Below are positions 1 to 6,410 of a stretch of 17,046 bases of DNA, piece by piece (position 1 is the first letter of the stretch; every line of letters begins with the position of its first letter). The stretch spans positions 1-17,046 of the forward strand of contig JBGPHT010000167.1 in assembly GCA_041484525.1 (NCBI GenBank), given 5' to 3'. The position numbers and the translations under genes were made by a program. The notes under the pieces are model-generated. The model was not told the origin of the DNA, did no database searches, and saw nothing but the letters and a program-made list of their open reading frames with translations. Source of the DNA: JBGPHT01 sp041484525 (lineage in GTDB: Bacteria; Acidobacteriota; Terriglobia; Bryobacterales; Bryobacteraceae).

Positions 1-103
1 GGACGGCGGTCCGCTGATCCACAACGGCTGGGAAGACGAGCAGCGCTCGTTCGACTCCACCTGCCGCAAGTTTCACCGTTTCCTCACTCAATCCCAGCTC
101 TGA
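1..103 (+). CDS. C-terminal fragment of an unrecognised protein
   Basis: An open frame runs from base 2 to a TGA at 101-103 and gives 33 residues, beginning Asp-Gly-Gly-Pro-Leu-Ile-His-Asn and ending Leu-Thr-Gln-Ser-Gln-Leu. The piece is hydrophilic with several aromatic residues and has no motif I can assign. The start lies outside the window. Its end overlaps the end of the minus-strand gene at 88 by 16 nt in a tail-to-tail arrangement, so at least one of the two stops may not be functionally constrained. The frame reads like coding sequence, but the piece is too short to be certain. Confidence 0.45.
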   Translation, partial: DGGPLIHNGWEDEQRSFDSTCRKFHRFLTQSQL

Positions 104-708
104 AACCCGCCAGTTACCCACAGATTCCCCGGACGAGCCATCTTTTTGAGCAGTGCCACATCTACCTCGTCCAGGGCAAACACGGTTTCCTTATGGTGGC
201 CATCTTCAAAATACGCCACGCTTAAATTATGCACTATCATGGCACCGATGGCAGCGGTCCCAGCGGTGTCGAATACAGCCCTTATGTCACTGATAATCCG
301 AGCCGTGCGGAACACCTTTTCGTATTCATGCTGAACGTCAAAGGCTCTTGCCGAGACAAGAAGAGAGTCGGCGCTCAGCAGGGACTTCAGTGTCTTTTCG
401 AACGCGGCCCGCTTTTCGCGATCTTTACTTACCGGTAAGGACTCAGCAATCCCCTGAACGAAGTCATCGAGGGAAACGTCCATGCGCAGCCGCGTAATGC
501 TCAAATTGAGGAGCGTCTGGATTAGCTCTGGCAGATCCGGGATATCACTCTTCCCTATGGATTCTGCCCTTTGGATGACGACGTCCGGCTTGACGTGAAT
601 AGGTAGCTCGGTGAGGGTCTCACGGAGCTTCTGCAACTCCGCCTCCTCCATCGAAGCGATCCGTCCAAGGGCCGGCTTGAAGATGTCAGGTACGCTGATT
701 GGCGGCAC
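88..708 (-). CDS. Hypothetical protein, probably frameshifted near its 5' end
   Basis: This 206-codon frame encodes a mostly helical, charged protein that I do not recognise. There is no signal peptide or membrane segment. Residues 20-60 and 95-130 look amphipathic and helix-rich, and the tail ends in Gly-Asn-Leu-Trp-Val-Thr-Gly-Gly. The only available start near the N-terminus is a GTG at 706-708, and it has no ribosome-binding site. An in-frame TGA lies a few codons upstream. A much better start, an ATG at 771-773 with a GGGAG sequence 6 nt before it, lies in a different frame and runs straight into this one. I therefore suspect that the intact gene started at 773 and carries a one-base frameshift around 705-712. 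The upstream neighbour, alaS, is divergent. No function is proposed. Confidence 0.6.
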   Translation of the reverse strand: MPPISVPDIFKPALGRIASMEEAELQKLRETLTELPIHVKPDVVIQRAESIGKSDIPDLPELIQTLLNLSITRLRMDVSLDDFVQGIAESLPVSKDREKRAAFEKTLKSLLSADSLLVSARAFDVQHEYEKVFRTARIISDIRAVFDTAGTAAIGAMIVHNLSVAYFEDGHHKETVFALDEVDVALLKKMARPGNLWVTGGFQSWD

Positions 709-773
709 TTGAGCGTATTGTATAGCATTTCAGCGACTCCGTATGCACGGACGAGATCCGCTTCTGAAGCCAT
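709..773 (-). other. Likely displaced N-terminal coding segment of the 88-708 gene
   Basis: An ATG at 771-773 is preceded by GGGAG with a 6-nt spacer. About 22 codons with ordinary protein composition follow (starting Met-Ala-Ser-Glu-Ala-Asp-Leu-Val). Beyond these the frame turns into an Arg/Ser-rich shadow, while the downstream gene continues in another frame. This fits an N-terminus separated by a small indel. The alternative is that this is a short leader ORF. Confidence 0.4.
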
Positions 774-836
774 TTTATTCTCCCACGCCTGACCTTAACA
801 TCACTACCCACGCACGAGTACCCGCGCCGCGTCCGC

Positions 837-868
837 TACAATATTCTTAAGTCCACCTCACAGAAGGA
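837..868 (+). promoter_or_regulatory. alaS promoter -10 and ribosome-binding site
   Basis: TACAAT at 837-842 is a good -10 hexamer; no convincing -35 is seen at the expected distance. AGAAGGA at 862-868 lies 5 nt before the GTG at 874 and fixes that start. Transcription would begin near 849 and leave a leader of about 25 nt, with no room for a T-box or other long leader. Confidence 0.5.
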
Positions 869-873
869 TTCCC

Positions 874-3492
874 GTGACAGGTCACGAAATACGCCAGCGC
901 TTTCTCGATTTCTTTGCCGCCCGCGGCCACCGCGTGGTCCGAAGCTCGTCGCTCGTCCCGGCGAACGACCCCACGCTGCTGTTCACCAATGCCGGCATGA
1001 ATCAGTTCAAGGACACTTTTCTCGGCATCGAGAAGCGCGACTACAACCGCGCCGCCAGCTCGCAGAAATGCGTCCGCGCGGGCGGCAAACACAACGATCT
1101 CGAGAATGTCGGCTACACGCGCCGCCACCACACCTTCTTCGAGATGCTGGGCAATTTCTCGTTCGGCGATTACTTCAAAGCGGATGCCATCGCGTTTGCC
1201 TGGGACCTCCTCACCAAAGAATACGGGCTGTCGAAAGACCGTCTCTACGTCACCGTCTTCCGCGAGGACGATGACGCCGAGGCGCTCTGGCAGAAGGTCG
1301 CCGGCGTTCCCAAGAGCCGCATTTTCCGGCTGGACGAGGCGGACAACTTCTGGCAGATGGGCGAGACCGGCCCCTGCGGGCCGTGCTCGGAGATCCACTA
1401 CGATCTGGGCGTCGAAGCCGCCGAGCCGGGCCGCGAATCGGAAGAGTTTCCCTCCGACGCGGGAGGCCGCTTTGTCGAAATCTGGAATCTCGTCTTCATG
1501 CAGTTCGATCGCGATGCTTCGGGCGTGCTCACGCCGCTGCCTAAGCCTTCGATCGACACCGGGATGGGCCTGGAGCGCGTCGCTGCCGTAATGCAGGGCA
1601 AGCTCTCGAATTACGATACCGACCTGATCCACCCGATCATTACGCACGCCGCCGAGATGTTCGGCGTCACCTACGGCTCGGACGCGCGCACCGATACCGC
1701 GCTGCGCATCACCGCCGACCATGCGCGCGCCACGGCCTTTCTGGTCCACGATGGCGTCGTGCCTGCGAACGAGGGCCGCGGCTACGTGCTGCGCAAGATC
1801 ATGCGCCGGGCGCTGCGCAACGTGCGCATGATCGGGGTCGAAGAGCCGTTCCTGTACAAGCTGACCGGATTCGTGGCGGAGCTAATGCGGGGCCCCTACC
1901 CCGAGATGATGGAGAGCGTGCAGCGCGTGGCGCGCGTGGTCAAGGACGAAGAGCATCGCTACGCCACTACGTTCCTCGTCGCCGAGAAGGTGTTTCACGA
2001 ATCGGTCAAGGGGCTGTCGGACGGCGCGATTCCGGGCGCCGTTTCTTTCAAGCTCTACGACACCTTCGGGCTGGCGCTCGACGAGCAGGAGGATATGGCC
2101 CGCGAGCGCGGCCTCGAACTCGACCGCGAAGGATTCGAGCGTGAAATGGACCAGCAGCGGGAGCGCGCCCGCGCCAGTTGGAAAGGCGCCGAAAAGGGTG
2201 CCGTGGTTCCGGCTTATCAGCAACTGCTGGGCCAGGGAAGGACGAAGTTTCTCGGCTACACGGATCTGGAAGCGTCGTCTCGCGTCATCGGACTGCTGGT
2301 GGAGAGGCAGCCGGTGGATGAGGTTCCGGCCGGCGCCAGGGCCGAGTTGATCTTCGACCAGACGCCGTTTTACGCCGAAGCCGGCGGCCAGGTGGGCGAC
2401 CGTGGCGCGCTCTATTCTGCCTCGGAGGAGAGGGTGGCCGATGTCGAAACCGTCTTCGCCGGCGTGCCCGGGCTCTCCGTTCACCGCATCCTGACGCACG
2501 CGCCCATTCGCGTGGGCGACGTGCTGCGCGCCGAAGTGGCGGCGCCGCTGCGCGATGCCACGCGCCGCAACCATACCGCTACCCACCTGCTGCACGCCGC
2601 GCTGCGCCAGGTGCTGGGCACGCACGTCAAGCAGGCCGGCAGCGTAGTCGAGCCCGGCCGTCTGCGCTTCGACTTCACCCACTACGCCGCCGTGGACCGC
2701 GCCGAATTGGAAGAAGTGGAGCGCCTGATGAACGACCAGATCCTGAAGAACACCGGGGTCGAGACCAAGGTGCTGCCGCTCGAGCAGGCCATCGCGACGG
2801 GAGCCATGGCGCTGTTCGGCGAGAAGTACGGCGAGCAGGTTCGCGTGGTGTCCGTACCCGGATTCAGCCGCGAACTCTGCGGCGGTACGCACGTGCAGCG
2901 CACCGGCGATATCGGCCTCTGCAAAGTCGTATATGAAGGAAGTATTTCGGCGGGCGTCCGGCGCATCGAGGCCATCACTGGGGAGACGGCGCTGCGGCAA
3001 TACCAGTATTCCACGGGTGCGCTGCGGCGCGTCGCCGATCTGCTGCGTGCTTCCGAGCCCGAACTGATCGAGCACGTGGAACGCATGCTGGCTCAGGAAC
3101 AGGCTCTCAAGAAGCAAGTACAACAACTGAAGAGCAGGGAGGCTTCCGCGAAAGTCAAACAGTTGCTCAGCGGCCAGCATCCCTACGTGTTCCGGATGGA
3201 CGGCATGGACCGCGAGCAGATGAGAGCCATGGCCGATGAGTTGCGCAACCAGAAGGGCAGCGCGGTCGTAGTGCTGGCATCGGCCGATGACGGCAACGTT
3301 GCCATCGTGGCTGCGGTATCGAAGGACCTCACGAACAAGTTCCATTCAGGCAAGCTCGTGGCCTCCCTGGCACAGGCCATCGGCGGCAAAGGTGGCGGCC
3401 GGCCGGATATGGCGGAGGGTGGCGGCAAGGATGTGTCAGCTCTCGATGCCGCGCTTGCACAGATCAAGCAGGAGATCGAGAGCAAGCTGTGA
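874..3492 (+). CDS. alaS: Alanine-tRNA ligase
   Basis: This cytoplasmic class II aminoacyl-tRNA synthetase activates alanine with ATP, charges tRNA-Ala, and edits mischarged Ser or Gly. At 872 residues it has the usual full length. The N-terminal catalytic domain (about 1-250) shows the family signature Arg-His-His-Thr-Phe-Phe-Glu-Met-Leu-Gly-Asn-Phe-Ser near 84-96. The editing domain has its zinc ligands: His567 and His571 (H-T-A-T-H) and the Cys669-Gly-Gly-Thr-His673 motif. A coiled-coil linker lies near 715-765, and a glycine-rich DHHA1/C-Ala domain (Gly-Gly-Gly-Arg-Pro-Asp-Met-Ala-Glu) near 835-845. The start is a GTG backed by AGAAGGA. Its stop overlaps the GTG of ypdA (GTGA), so the two are co-transcribed. 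All key residues are present and identification is certain. Confidence 0.98.
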   Translation: MTGHEIRQRFLDFFAARGHRVVRSSSLVPANDPTLLFTNAGMNQFKDTFLGIEKRDYNRAASSQKCVRAGGKHNDLENVGYTRRHHTFFEMLGNFSFGDYFKADAIAFAWDLLTKEYGLSKDRLYVTVFREDDDAEALWQKVAGVPKSRIFRLDEADNFWQMGETGPCGPCSEIHYDLGVEAAEPGRESEEFPSDAGGRFVEIWNLVFMQFDRDASGVLTPLPKPSIDTGMGLERVAAVMQGKLSNYDTDLIHPIITHAAEMFGVTYGSDARTDTALRITADHARATAFLVHDGVVPANEGRGYVLRKIMRRALRNVRMIGVEEPFLYKLTGFVAELMRGPYPEMMESVQRVARVVKDEEHRYATTFLVAEKVFHESVKGLSDGAIPGAVSFKLYDTFGLALDEQEDMARERGLELDREGFEREMDQQRERARASWKGAEKGAVVPAYQQLLGQGRTKFLGYTDLEASSRVIGLLVERQPVDEVPAGARAELIFDQTPFYAEAGGQVGDRGALYSASEERVADVETVFAGVPGLSVHRILTHAPIRVGDVLRAEVAAPLRDATRRNHTATHLLHAALRQVLGTHVKQAGSVVEPGRLRFDFTHYAAVDRAELEEVERLMNDQILKNTGVETKVLPLEQAIATGAMALFGEKYGEQVRVVSVPGFSRELCGGTHVQRTGDIGLCKVVYEGSISAGVRRIEAITGETALRQYQYSTGALRRVADLLRASEPELIEHVERMLAQEQALKKQVQQLKSREASAKVKQLLSGQHPYVFRMDGMDREQMRAMADELRNQKGSAVVVLASADDGNVAIVAAVSKDLTNKFHSGKLVASLAQAIGGKGGGRPDMAEGGGKDVSALDAALAQIKQEIESKL

Positions 3493-4475
3493 CGGAATCC
3501 TTCGACGCAGTCGTTGTCGGCGCCGGGCCCACCGGACTCGCGTGCGGTATCGAGCTGCAGCAACGCGGCGTCCGCACGGTCCTCATCGAGAAGGGGTGCG
3601 TGGTGAACTCGCTCTACCACTACCCCACCAACATGACGTTCTTCACCACTCCCGAGCTGCTCGAAATCGGCAACATCCCGATGACGAGCCTCAACGATAA
3701 ACCGAACCGCGTCGAAGCGCTCAAGTACTACCGCCGCGTCGCCGGCCATTACCATCTGAACATTCGCCAGTATGAGCGAGTGGACCGCGTCGGCGGCGAC
3801 GACAACGCGTTCGAAGTCTTCACCGAGGACCGCCTCGGCTGTTTCCACACCTATCGCGCGCGCAAGATCGTGCTCGCGACGGGCTACTACGATGTTCCCA
3901 ACATGCTCGGCATTCCAGGTGAAGAGCTGGAAAAAGTACTGCATTATTACAAAGAGGCTCACCCGTACTACGATCACGACGTCGCGGTGATCGGCGCCAA
4001 GAACTCCGCCGCCATCGCTGCGCTGGAGTTATGGTGGACCGGCGCTCGGGTAACCCTGATCCATCGGGGCCCCGCTATTTCTAACTCCGTGAAATATTGG
4101 ATTAAGCCCAACATCGAAAACCGGATCGAGAACGGCGAGATACCGGCATATTTCAATTCGCACGTGCGGGAGATCCGGAAAGACTCGATTCTGGTGGCAA
4201 CCCCCGAGGGCGACGTCCGGCTGAAGAACGATTTTGTTTTTGCGCTGGTAGGTTACCGCCCCGACCTCACCTTCTTGAATTCCACAGGCATTACGTTAGA
4301 AAGCGATACACTTAAGCCCCGAACCAATCGGGATACGCTGGAGAGCGAACGCGCCGGCGTGTACTTGGCTGGCGTGATCGTGGCGGGTATGCACACGAAC
4401 GAGATATTTATCGAAAACGGACGGTTACACGGCCACCTCATTGCCGAATCGATCGCCGCTAAGTTGATGGGCTGA
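3489..4475 (+). CDS. ypdA: YpdA-family FAD/NADPH oxidoreductase, putative bacillithiol disulfide reductase
   Basis: YpdA (Bdr) reduces oxidised bacillithiol disulfide with NADPH in the cytoplasm. The 328 residues match the family in length. An FAD-binding Rossmann motif Gly-Ala-Gly-Pro-Thr-Gly lies at 11-16, followed by the family hallmarks Tyr-Pro-Thr-Asn-Met-Thr-Phe-Phe near 44-51, Ala-Thr-Gly-Tyr-Tyr near 130, a second nucleotide-binding motif Ile-Gly-Ala-Lys-Asn-Ser-Ala near 170, and Ile-Phe-Ile-Glu-Asn-Gly-Arg-Leu-His-Gly near the C-terminus. The staphylococcal enzyme, as I recall it, has a functionally important Cys (Cys14) where this protein has Thr15; a Cys occurs at 19 instead. The GTG start overlaps the alaS stop by 4 nt, so translation is probably coupled. 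Family assignment is firm; the substrate in this organism is inferred. Confidence 0.88.
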   Translation: MTESFDAVVVGAGPTGLACGIELQQRGVRTVLIEKGCVVNSLYHYPTNMTFFTTPELLEIGNIPMTSLNDKPNRVEALKYYRRVAGHYHLNIRQYERVDRVGGDDNAFEVFTEDRLGCFHTYRARKIVLATGYYDVPNMLGIPGEELEKVLHYYKEAHPYYDHDVAVIGAKNSAAIAALELWWTGARVTLIHRGPAISNSVKYWIKPNIENRIENGEIPAYFNSHVREIRKDSILVATPEGDVRLKNDFVFALVGYRPDLTFLNSTGITLESDTLKPRTNRDTLESERAGVYLAGVIVAGMHTNEIFIENGRLHGHLIAESIAAKLMG

Positions 4476-4520
4476 GCCGATTTAATCGTACAGTTTCCAG
4501 TGGGAGAACTATTCCGGAGT

Positions 4521-4556
4521 GTCCGTACCCGTACAGGACTAGGACCTAAGGTACCT
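4521..4556 (+). other. Two adjacent short imperfect hairpins between ypdA and the small gene
   Basis: GTCCGTAC-CC-GTAC(A)GGAC at 4521-4539 and AGGACC-TAA-GGT(A)CCT at about 4540-4556 can each fold as a short stem with one unpaired A on the 3' arm. No T-run follows, so this is not an intrinsic terminator. It lies 60-95 nt before the ATG at 4617 and could be structured leader RNA. I recognise no known riboswitch. Confidence 0.3.
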
Positions 4557-4616
4557 CGTCGCACTGAAACTATTAGTCGGGATAACGTATCTATAGTTAT
4601 GAAGGGAGCCCGACCC

Positions 4617-4853
4617 ATGCTTCAGTCCGTATTCAATTCGTTGTTTGGATGTTCTCACGACCGCACTACGTTTCCGCTCACTCCGGGACGGAAGGCGGCG
4701 GCACACCAGGCTCCCGGCGCCACGCGAAACGGCATGTACGTTGTGTGCCTCGATTGCGGTAAAGAATTCGCGTACGACTGGGAAGAGATGCGAGTCGGCC
4801 AACCGGTCGGCGCGCGCGTGCCGGCCACCGAAGCGCAGCCGATGTTTCGCTGA
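4617..4853 (+). CDS. Small hypothetical protein with CxH...CxxC putative zinc site
   Basis: This 78-residue protein starts at an ATG preceded by AAGGGAG (4602-4608) with an 8-nt spacer, which decides this start over more upstream in-frame codons. It has Cys12-Ser-His14 and Cys44-Leu-Asp-Cys47, four residues placed so that they could bind one zinc ion. They are followed by Gly-Lys-Glu-Phe-Ala-Tyr-Asp-Trp. There is no signal peptide or membrane segment, so it is probably cytoplasmic. I recall similar short proteins from acidobacterial genomes without an assigned function. It follows ypdA by 141 bp on the same strand and may be transcribed separately. The zinc ligation is inferred from spacing only. 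Confidence 0.75.
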   Translation: MLQSVFNSLFGCSHDRTTFPLTPGRKAAAHQAPGATRNGMYVVCLDCGKEFAYDWEEMRVGQPVGARVPATEAQPMFR

Positions 4854-4877
4854 GATGTTTGGCTGAGCGAACGCCGG

Positions 4878-5252
4878 CTACTTTTTCGAATCCGCGATCA
4901 GTTGCGCTACCTTTGAATCCGATCCTACGGGTTCGAGAAACACGATCGACTTGCCGTTGACGATCATTCTGTCCGGCGCGTGCCATTCCTTGCCGCGCTT
5001 CACCAGCACATTGTTGACGGCCTTGGTCTCCTGATTGACGTTGCTCTGGACGTCGTAAACATCCCTGAGCACGGGAAACTCGGAGCCCAGGCCTTCCACG
5101 TGGCCGAAGTACACGGAGCCGTTGCTGAGCAGCACGGCGTAGTATTTGCTCTGGTCGATCGCGGCCGCCGTCGGGTTCGCGGGTGTTCGGTTGCAGCCGG
5201 CGCCGAAGAGAACGGCACACACAAAAGAAACCGCAAGCACGCATCTCAGCAT
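4878..5252 (-). CDS. Putative lipoprotein of unknown function
   Basis: This 124-residue protein has a lipoprotein signal: Met-Leu-Arg, a hydrophobic stretch at 4-17, then Phe-Gly-Ala-Gly-Cys20, a slightly relaxed lipobox. The mature part is a small soluble domain with Tyr-Tyr-Ala-Val-Leu-Leu-Ser-Asn-Gly and Lys-Arg-Gly-Lys-Glu-Trp-His-Ala-Pro-Asp. It looks like a single beta-rich domain and is probably anchored in the periplasm or outer membrane. It converges with the small zinc-site gene, with 24 bp between the stop codons. No ribosome-binding site precedes the ATG, but a TACAAT sits 6 nt upstream, which suggests a leaderless message. I do not recognise a named family. Confidence 0.75.
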   Translation of the reverse strand: MLRCVLAVSFVCAVLFGAGCNRTPANPTAAAIDQSKYYAVLLSNGSVYFGHVEGLGSEFPVLRDVYDVQSNVNQETKAVNNVLVKRGKEWHAPDRMIVNGKSIVFLEPVGSDSKVAQLIADSKK

Positions 5253-5258
5253 GGGGAA

Positions 5259-5264
5259 ATTGTA
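5259..5264 (-). promoter_or_regulatory. Candidate -10 element giving a leaderless lipoprotein mRNA
   Basis: On the minus strand TACAAT ends at 5259, and only six bases (TTCCCC) separate it from the ATG at 5252. Transcription would start on or next to the A of the start codon. There is no purine-rich ribosome-binding site. No strong -35 is visible. Confidence 0.35.
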
Positions 5265-5320
5265 GCAGAGGGGGGCGCGGGCACTCGGGGGTAGTGTGCT
5301 ATTTGTGCGTTGATGGTTTT

Positions 5321-5536
5321 CTACCGAAAATCTGGATCTTCGGCGATTTCACGTGCGCAATCAAGGGCCGCCCCACGGTTCGGGAAAATCTGCTGTTGTC
5401 CATCCTCATCGACAGTCCATGTTCCGTCGGTACGCTCTTGCATATACGCACTCTTGCCGGACGTGCAGAGAACCTCTAACCGTCCGTCGTTCGTGGGAAG
5501 CATGTTGTAAGCCATACAGTAGACAATCATCGACAA
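5321..5536 (-). CDS. Small hypothetical protein, doubtful
   Basis: This 71-codon frame has reasonable protein composition in its C-terminal two thirds (Ser-Gly-Lys-Ser-Ala-Tyr-Met-Gln-Glu, Asp-Gly-Thr-Trp-Thr-Val-Asp-Glu-Asp-Gly, then an acidic tail). The TTG at 5536 overlaps the T-run of the upstream intrinsic terminator, so an internal ATG at 5530, 5515 or 5503 is more likely the start. No ribosome-binding site or promoter is evident. It lies between the terminator and the lipoprotein gene. It may be a small cytoplasmic protein or the remnant of a longer gene. Confidence 0.42.
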   Translation of the reverse strand: MSMIVYCMAYNMLPTNDGRLEVLCTSGKSAYMQERTDGTWTVDEDGQQQIFPNRGAALDCAREIAEDPDFR

Positions 5537-5557
5537 AAACCAGCCGTTTCGGGCTGG
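5535..5557 (-). terminator. Intrinsic terminator of the protease pair
   Basis: On the minus strand a perfect stem CCAGCC / GGCTGG with a 6-nt loop (CGAAAC) is followed at once by TTTTTG. It lies 16 bp past the protease stop codon at 5574 and would end the 82-aa/protease transcript. Confidence 0.75.
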
Positions 5558-5573
5558 GATGGGCTGTCACGGT

Positions 5574-6020
5574 CTAATAGGCCAGCGAGAAAAAACCATT
5601 GACGCCGTCATAGGTGAGCAGGCAGCCGCTGAGAATGTCGCGGCCGATGAGAGCGTGGAATCCCTGGATGGTGAGCAATTCCGATTTTGTCACGGGAATT
5701 GTCAGATGTACCAGCGGCGGATGTCCCTGACCAGCAAAGATGATCAGGCTTGTATCGTACTGATCGTGCATTACGGGCTGTGTGCCGGTGCTAGGCGTTG
5801 CGACTTGGACAGTTCCCGTAGGCGTTAGGCCTAATTGATTTAAGACCGAAGGATCTACGCAGGTGTGACTTGCCCCGGTGTCGATTAGCCCGAGAATCTG
5901 GATCGGGTTCGGAACAGCCTGCTGTGCGGCAACAAGGGCGTCGCGGCGGGCTTCGCTAACGCCGATGTATGCGTTGATGATCAGGCCGTTGGGCGCTACT
6001 TGGCGGGTGAAGTATGGCAC
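5574..6020 (-). CDS. Retropepsin-like aspartic protease
   Basis: This 148-residue protein has one aspartic protease active-site motif, Asp47-Thr-Gly-Ala-Ser, preceded by the hydrophobic strand Ile-Leu-Gly-Leu-Ile. It also has the second family hallmark, Leu-Ile-Gly-Arg-Asp-Ile-Leu at about 123-129. One motif and this length mean the active enzyme should be a homodimer, as in retroviral proteases and other single-domain bacterial retropepsins. There is no signal peptide. The GTG start lacks a ribosome-binding site and lies 25 nt inside the upstream 82-codon gene, so translation is probably coupled. Nothing retroviral (reverse transcriptase, integrase) is nearby, so this is a cellular gene. The substrate is unknown; the partner gene is the best clue. 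Confidence 0.82.
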   Translation of the reverse strand: MPYFTRQVAPNGLIINAYIGVSEARRDALVAAQQAVPNPIQILGLIDTGASHTCVDPSVLNQLGLTPTGTVQVATPSTGTQPVMHDQYDTSLIIFAGQGHPPLVHLTIPVTKSELLTIQGFHALIGRDILSGCLLTYDGVNGFFSLAY

Positions 6021-6244
6021 GGTGTGAGATGGCGTGAAATGAAATGTACGGCCTCAACGGACTGGATCTGTTTCACCAAGAAAGGCTCAAGACGAAACCG
6101 GTGGTAGCCCTCTTTGAGCGCATCTTCGTATGTGCCGTAAACGTCGATAACGGCGTCGCCGTGGATCAGGACGAACTTGCCCTCATTTTCGAGCAGGCGG
6201 GGCAGGTTGGCCCGGTAGGTTTCGAGTTCTTGTTCAAGGGCCAT
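5996..6244 (-). CDS. 82-aa protein coupled to the retropepsin-like protease
   Basis: This small protein has a helical N-terminus (Met-Ala-Leu-Glu-Gln-Glu-Leu-Glu-Thr-Tyr), then a compact domain with Gly-Lys-Phe-Val-Leu-Ile-His-Gly-Asp at about 22-30, Tyr-Glu-Asp-Ala-Leu-Lys-Glu-Gly-Tyr near 40-48, and Glu-Pro-Phe-Leu-Val-Lys-Gln-Ile near 53-60. The pattern resembles the short DUF5678-type proteins, although I am not certain of that family. The start is an ATG with GGGAG (6254-6258) 9 nt upstream. Its end overlaps the protease gene by 25 nt. From memory, such proteins are often found beside retropepsin-like genes, which points to a functional pair; the role is unknown. Confidence 0.75.
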   Translation of the reverse strand: MALEQELETYRANLPRLLENEGKFVLIHGDAVIDVYGTYEDALKEGYHRFRLEPFLVKQIQSVEAVHFISRHLTPCHTSPAK

Positions 6245-6264
6245 AAATTTGTGCTCCCAACTCT

Positions 6265-6270
6265 ATTCTA
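6265..6270 (-). promoter_or_regulatory. Possible -10 element for the protease pair
   Basis: TAGAAT lies on the minus strand 20 nt before the ATG at 6244. It is embedded in TAGAATAGA, a string also found before the Uma2 gene (16861-16869). No -35 is clear. The transcription start would fall at or next to the GGGAG ribosome-binding site, which weakens the case. Confidence 0.25.
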
Positions 6271-6326
6271 ACCGCTGGCGCAACGCAACCCTGCCGGTAG
6301 TCCGAATAAAATCCTACGGATCGTAC

Positions 6327-6341
6327 TATACGCTTCGTATA
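6327..6341. repeat. 15-bp palindrome upstream of the protease pair
   Basis: TATACG-CTT-CGTATA is a perfect 6-bp inverted repeat with a 3-nt centre, followed by the self-complementary GTTAAC at 6343-6348. It lies about 85 bp upstream of the 82-aa gene and about 70 bp from the end of the transposase remnant. It could be a protein-binding site. The stretch 6245-6410 holds no other feature that I can support. Confidence 0.3.
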
Positions 6342-6410
6342 CGTTAACATGGCTCACGAAGCGTCACGTCTAAATGGTGGTGGACGCTGAAGCGCGGGCT
6401 GCCAACTCAA

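Noticed and set aside
847..1749. 300-codon minus-strand frame opposite the alaS N-terminus
   Set aside because: Arg/Val/Ala-biased shadow; it overlaps the alaS promoter and start.
1882..3345. 487-codon minus-strand open frame inside alaS
   Set aside because: Antisense shadow of alaS with His/Leu/Gln-biased composition and no ribosome-binding site.
4592..4597. TATAGT as the promoter of the small zinc-site gene
   Set aside because: Transcription would start within the ribosome-binding site, and no -35 is present.
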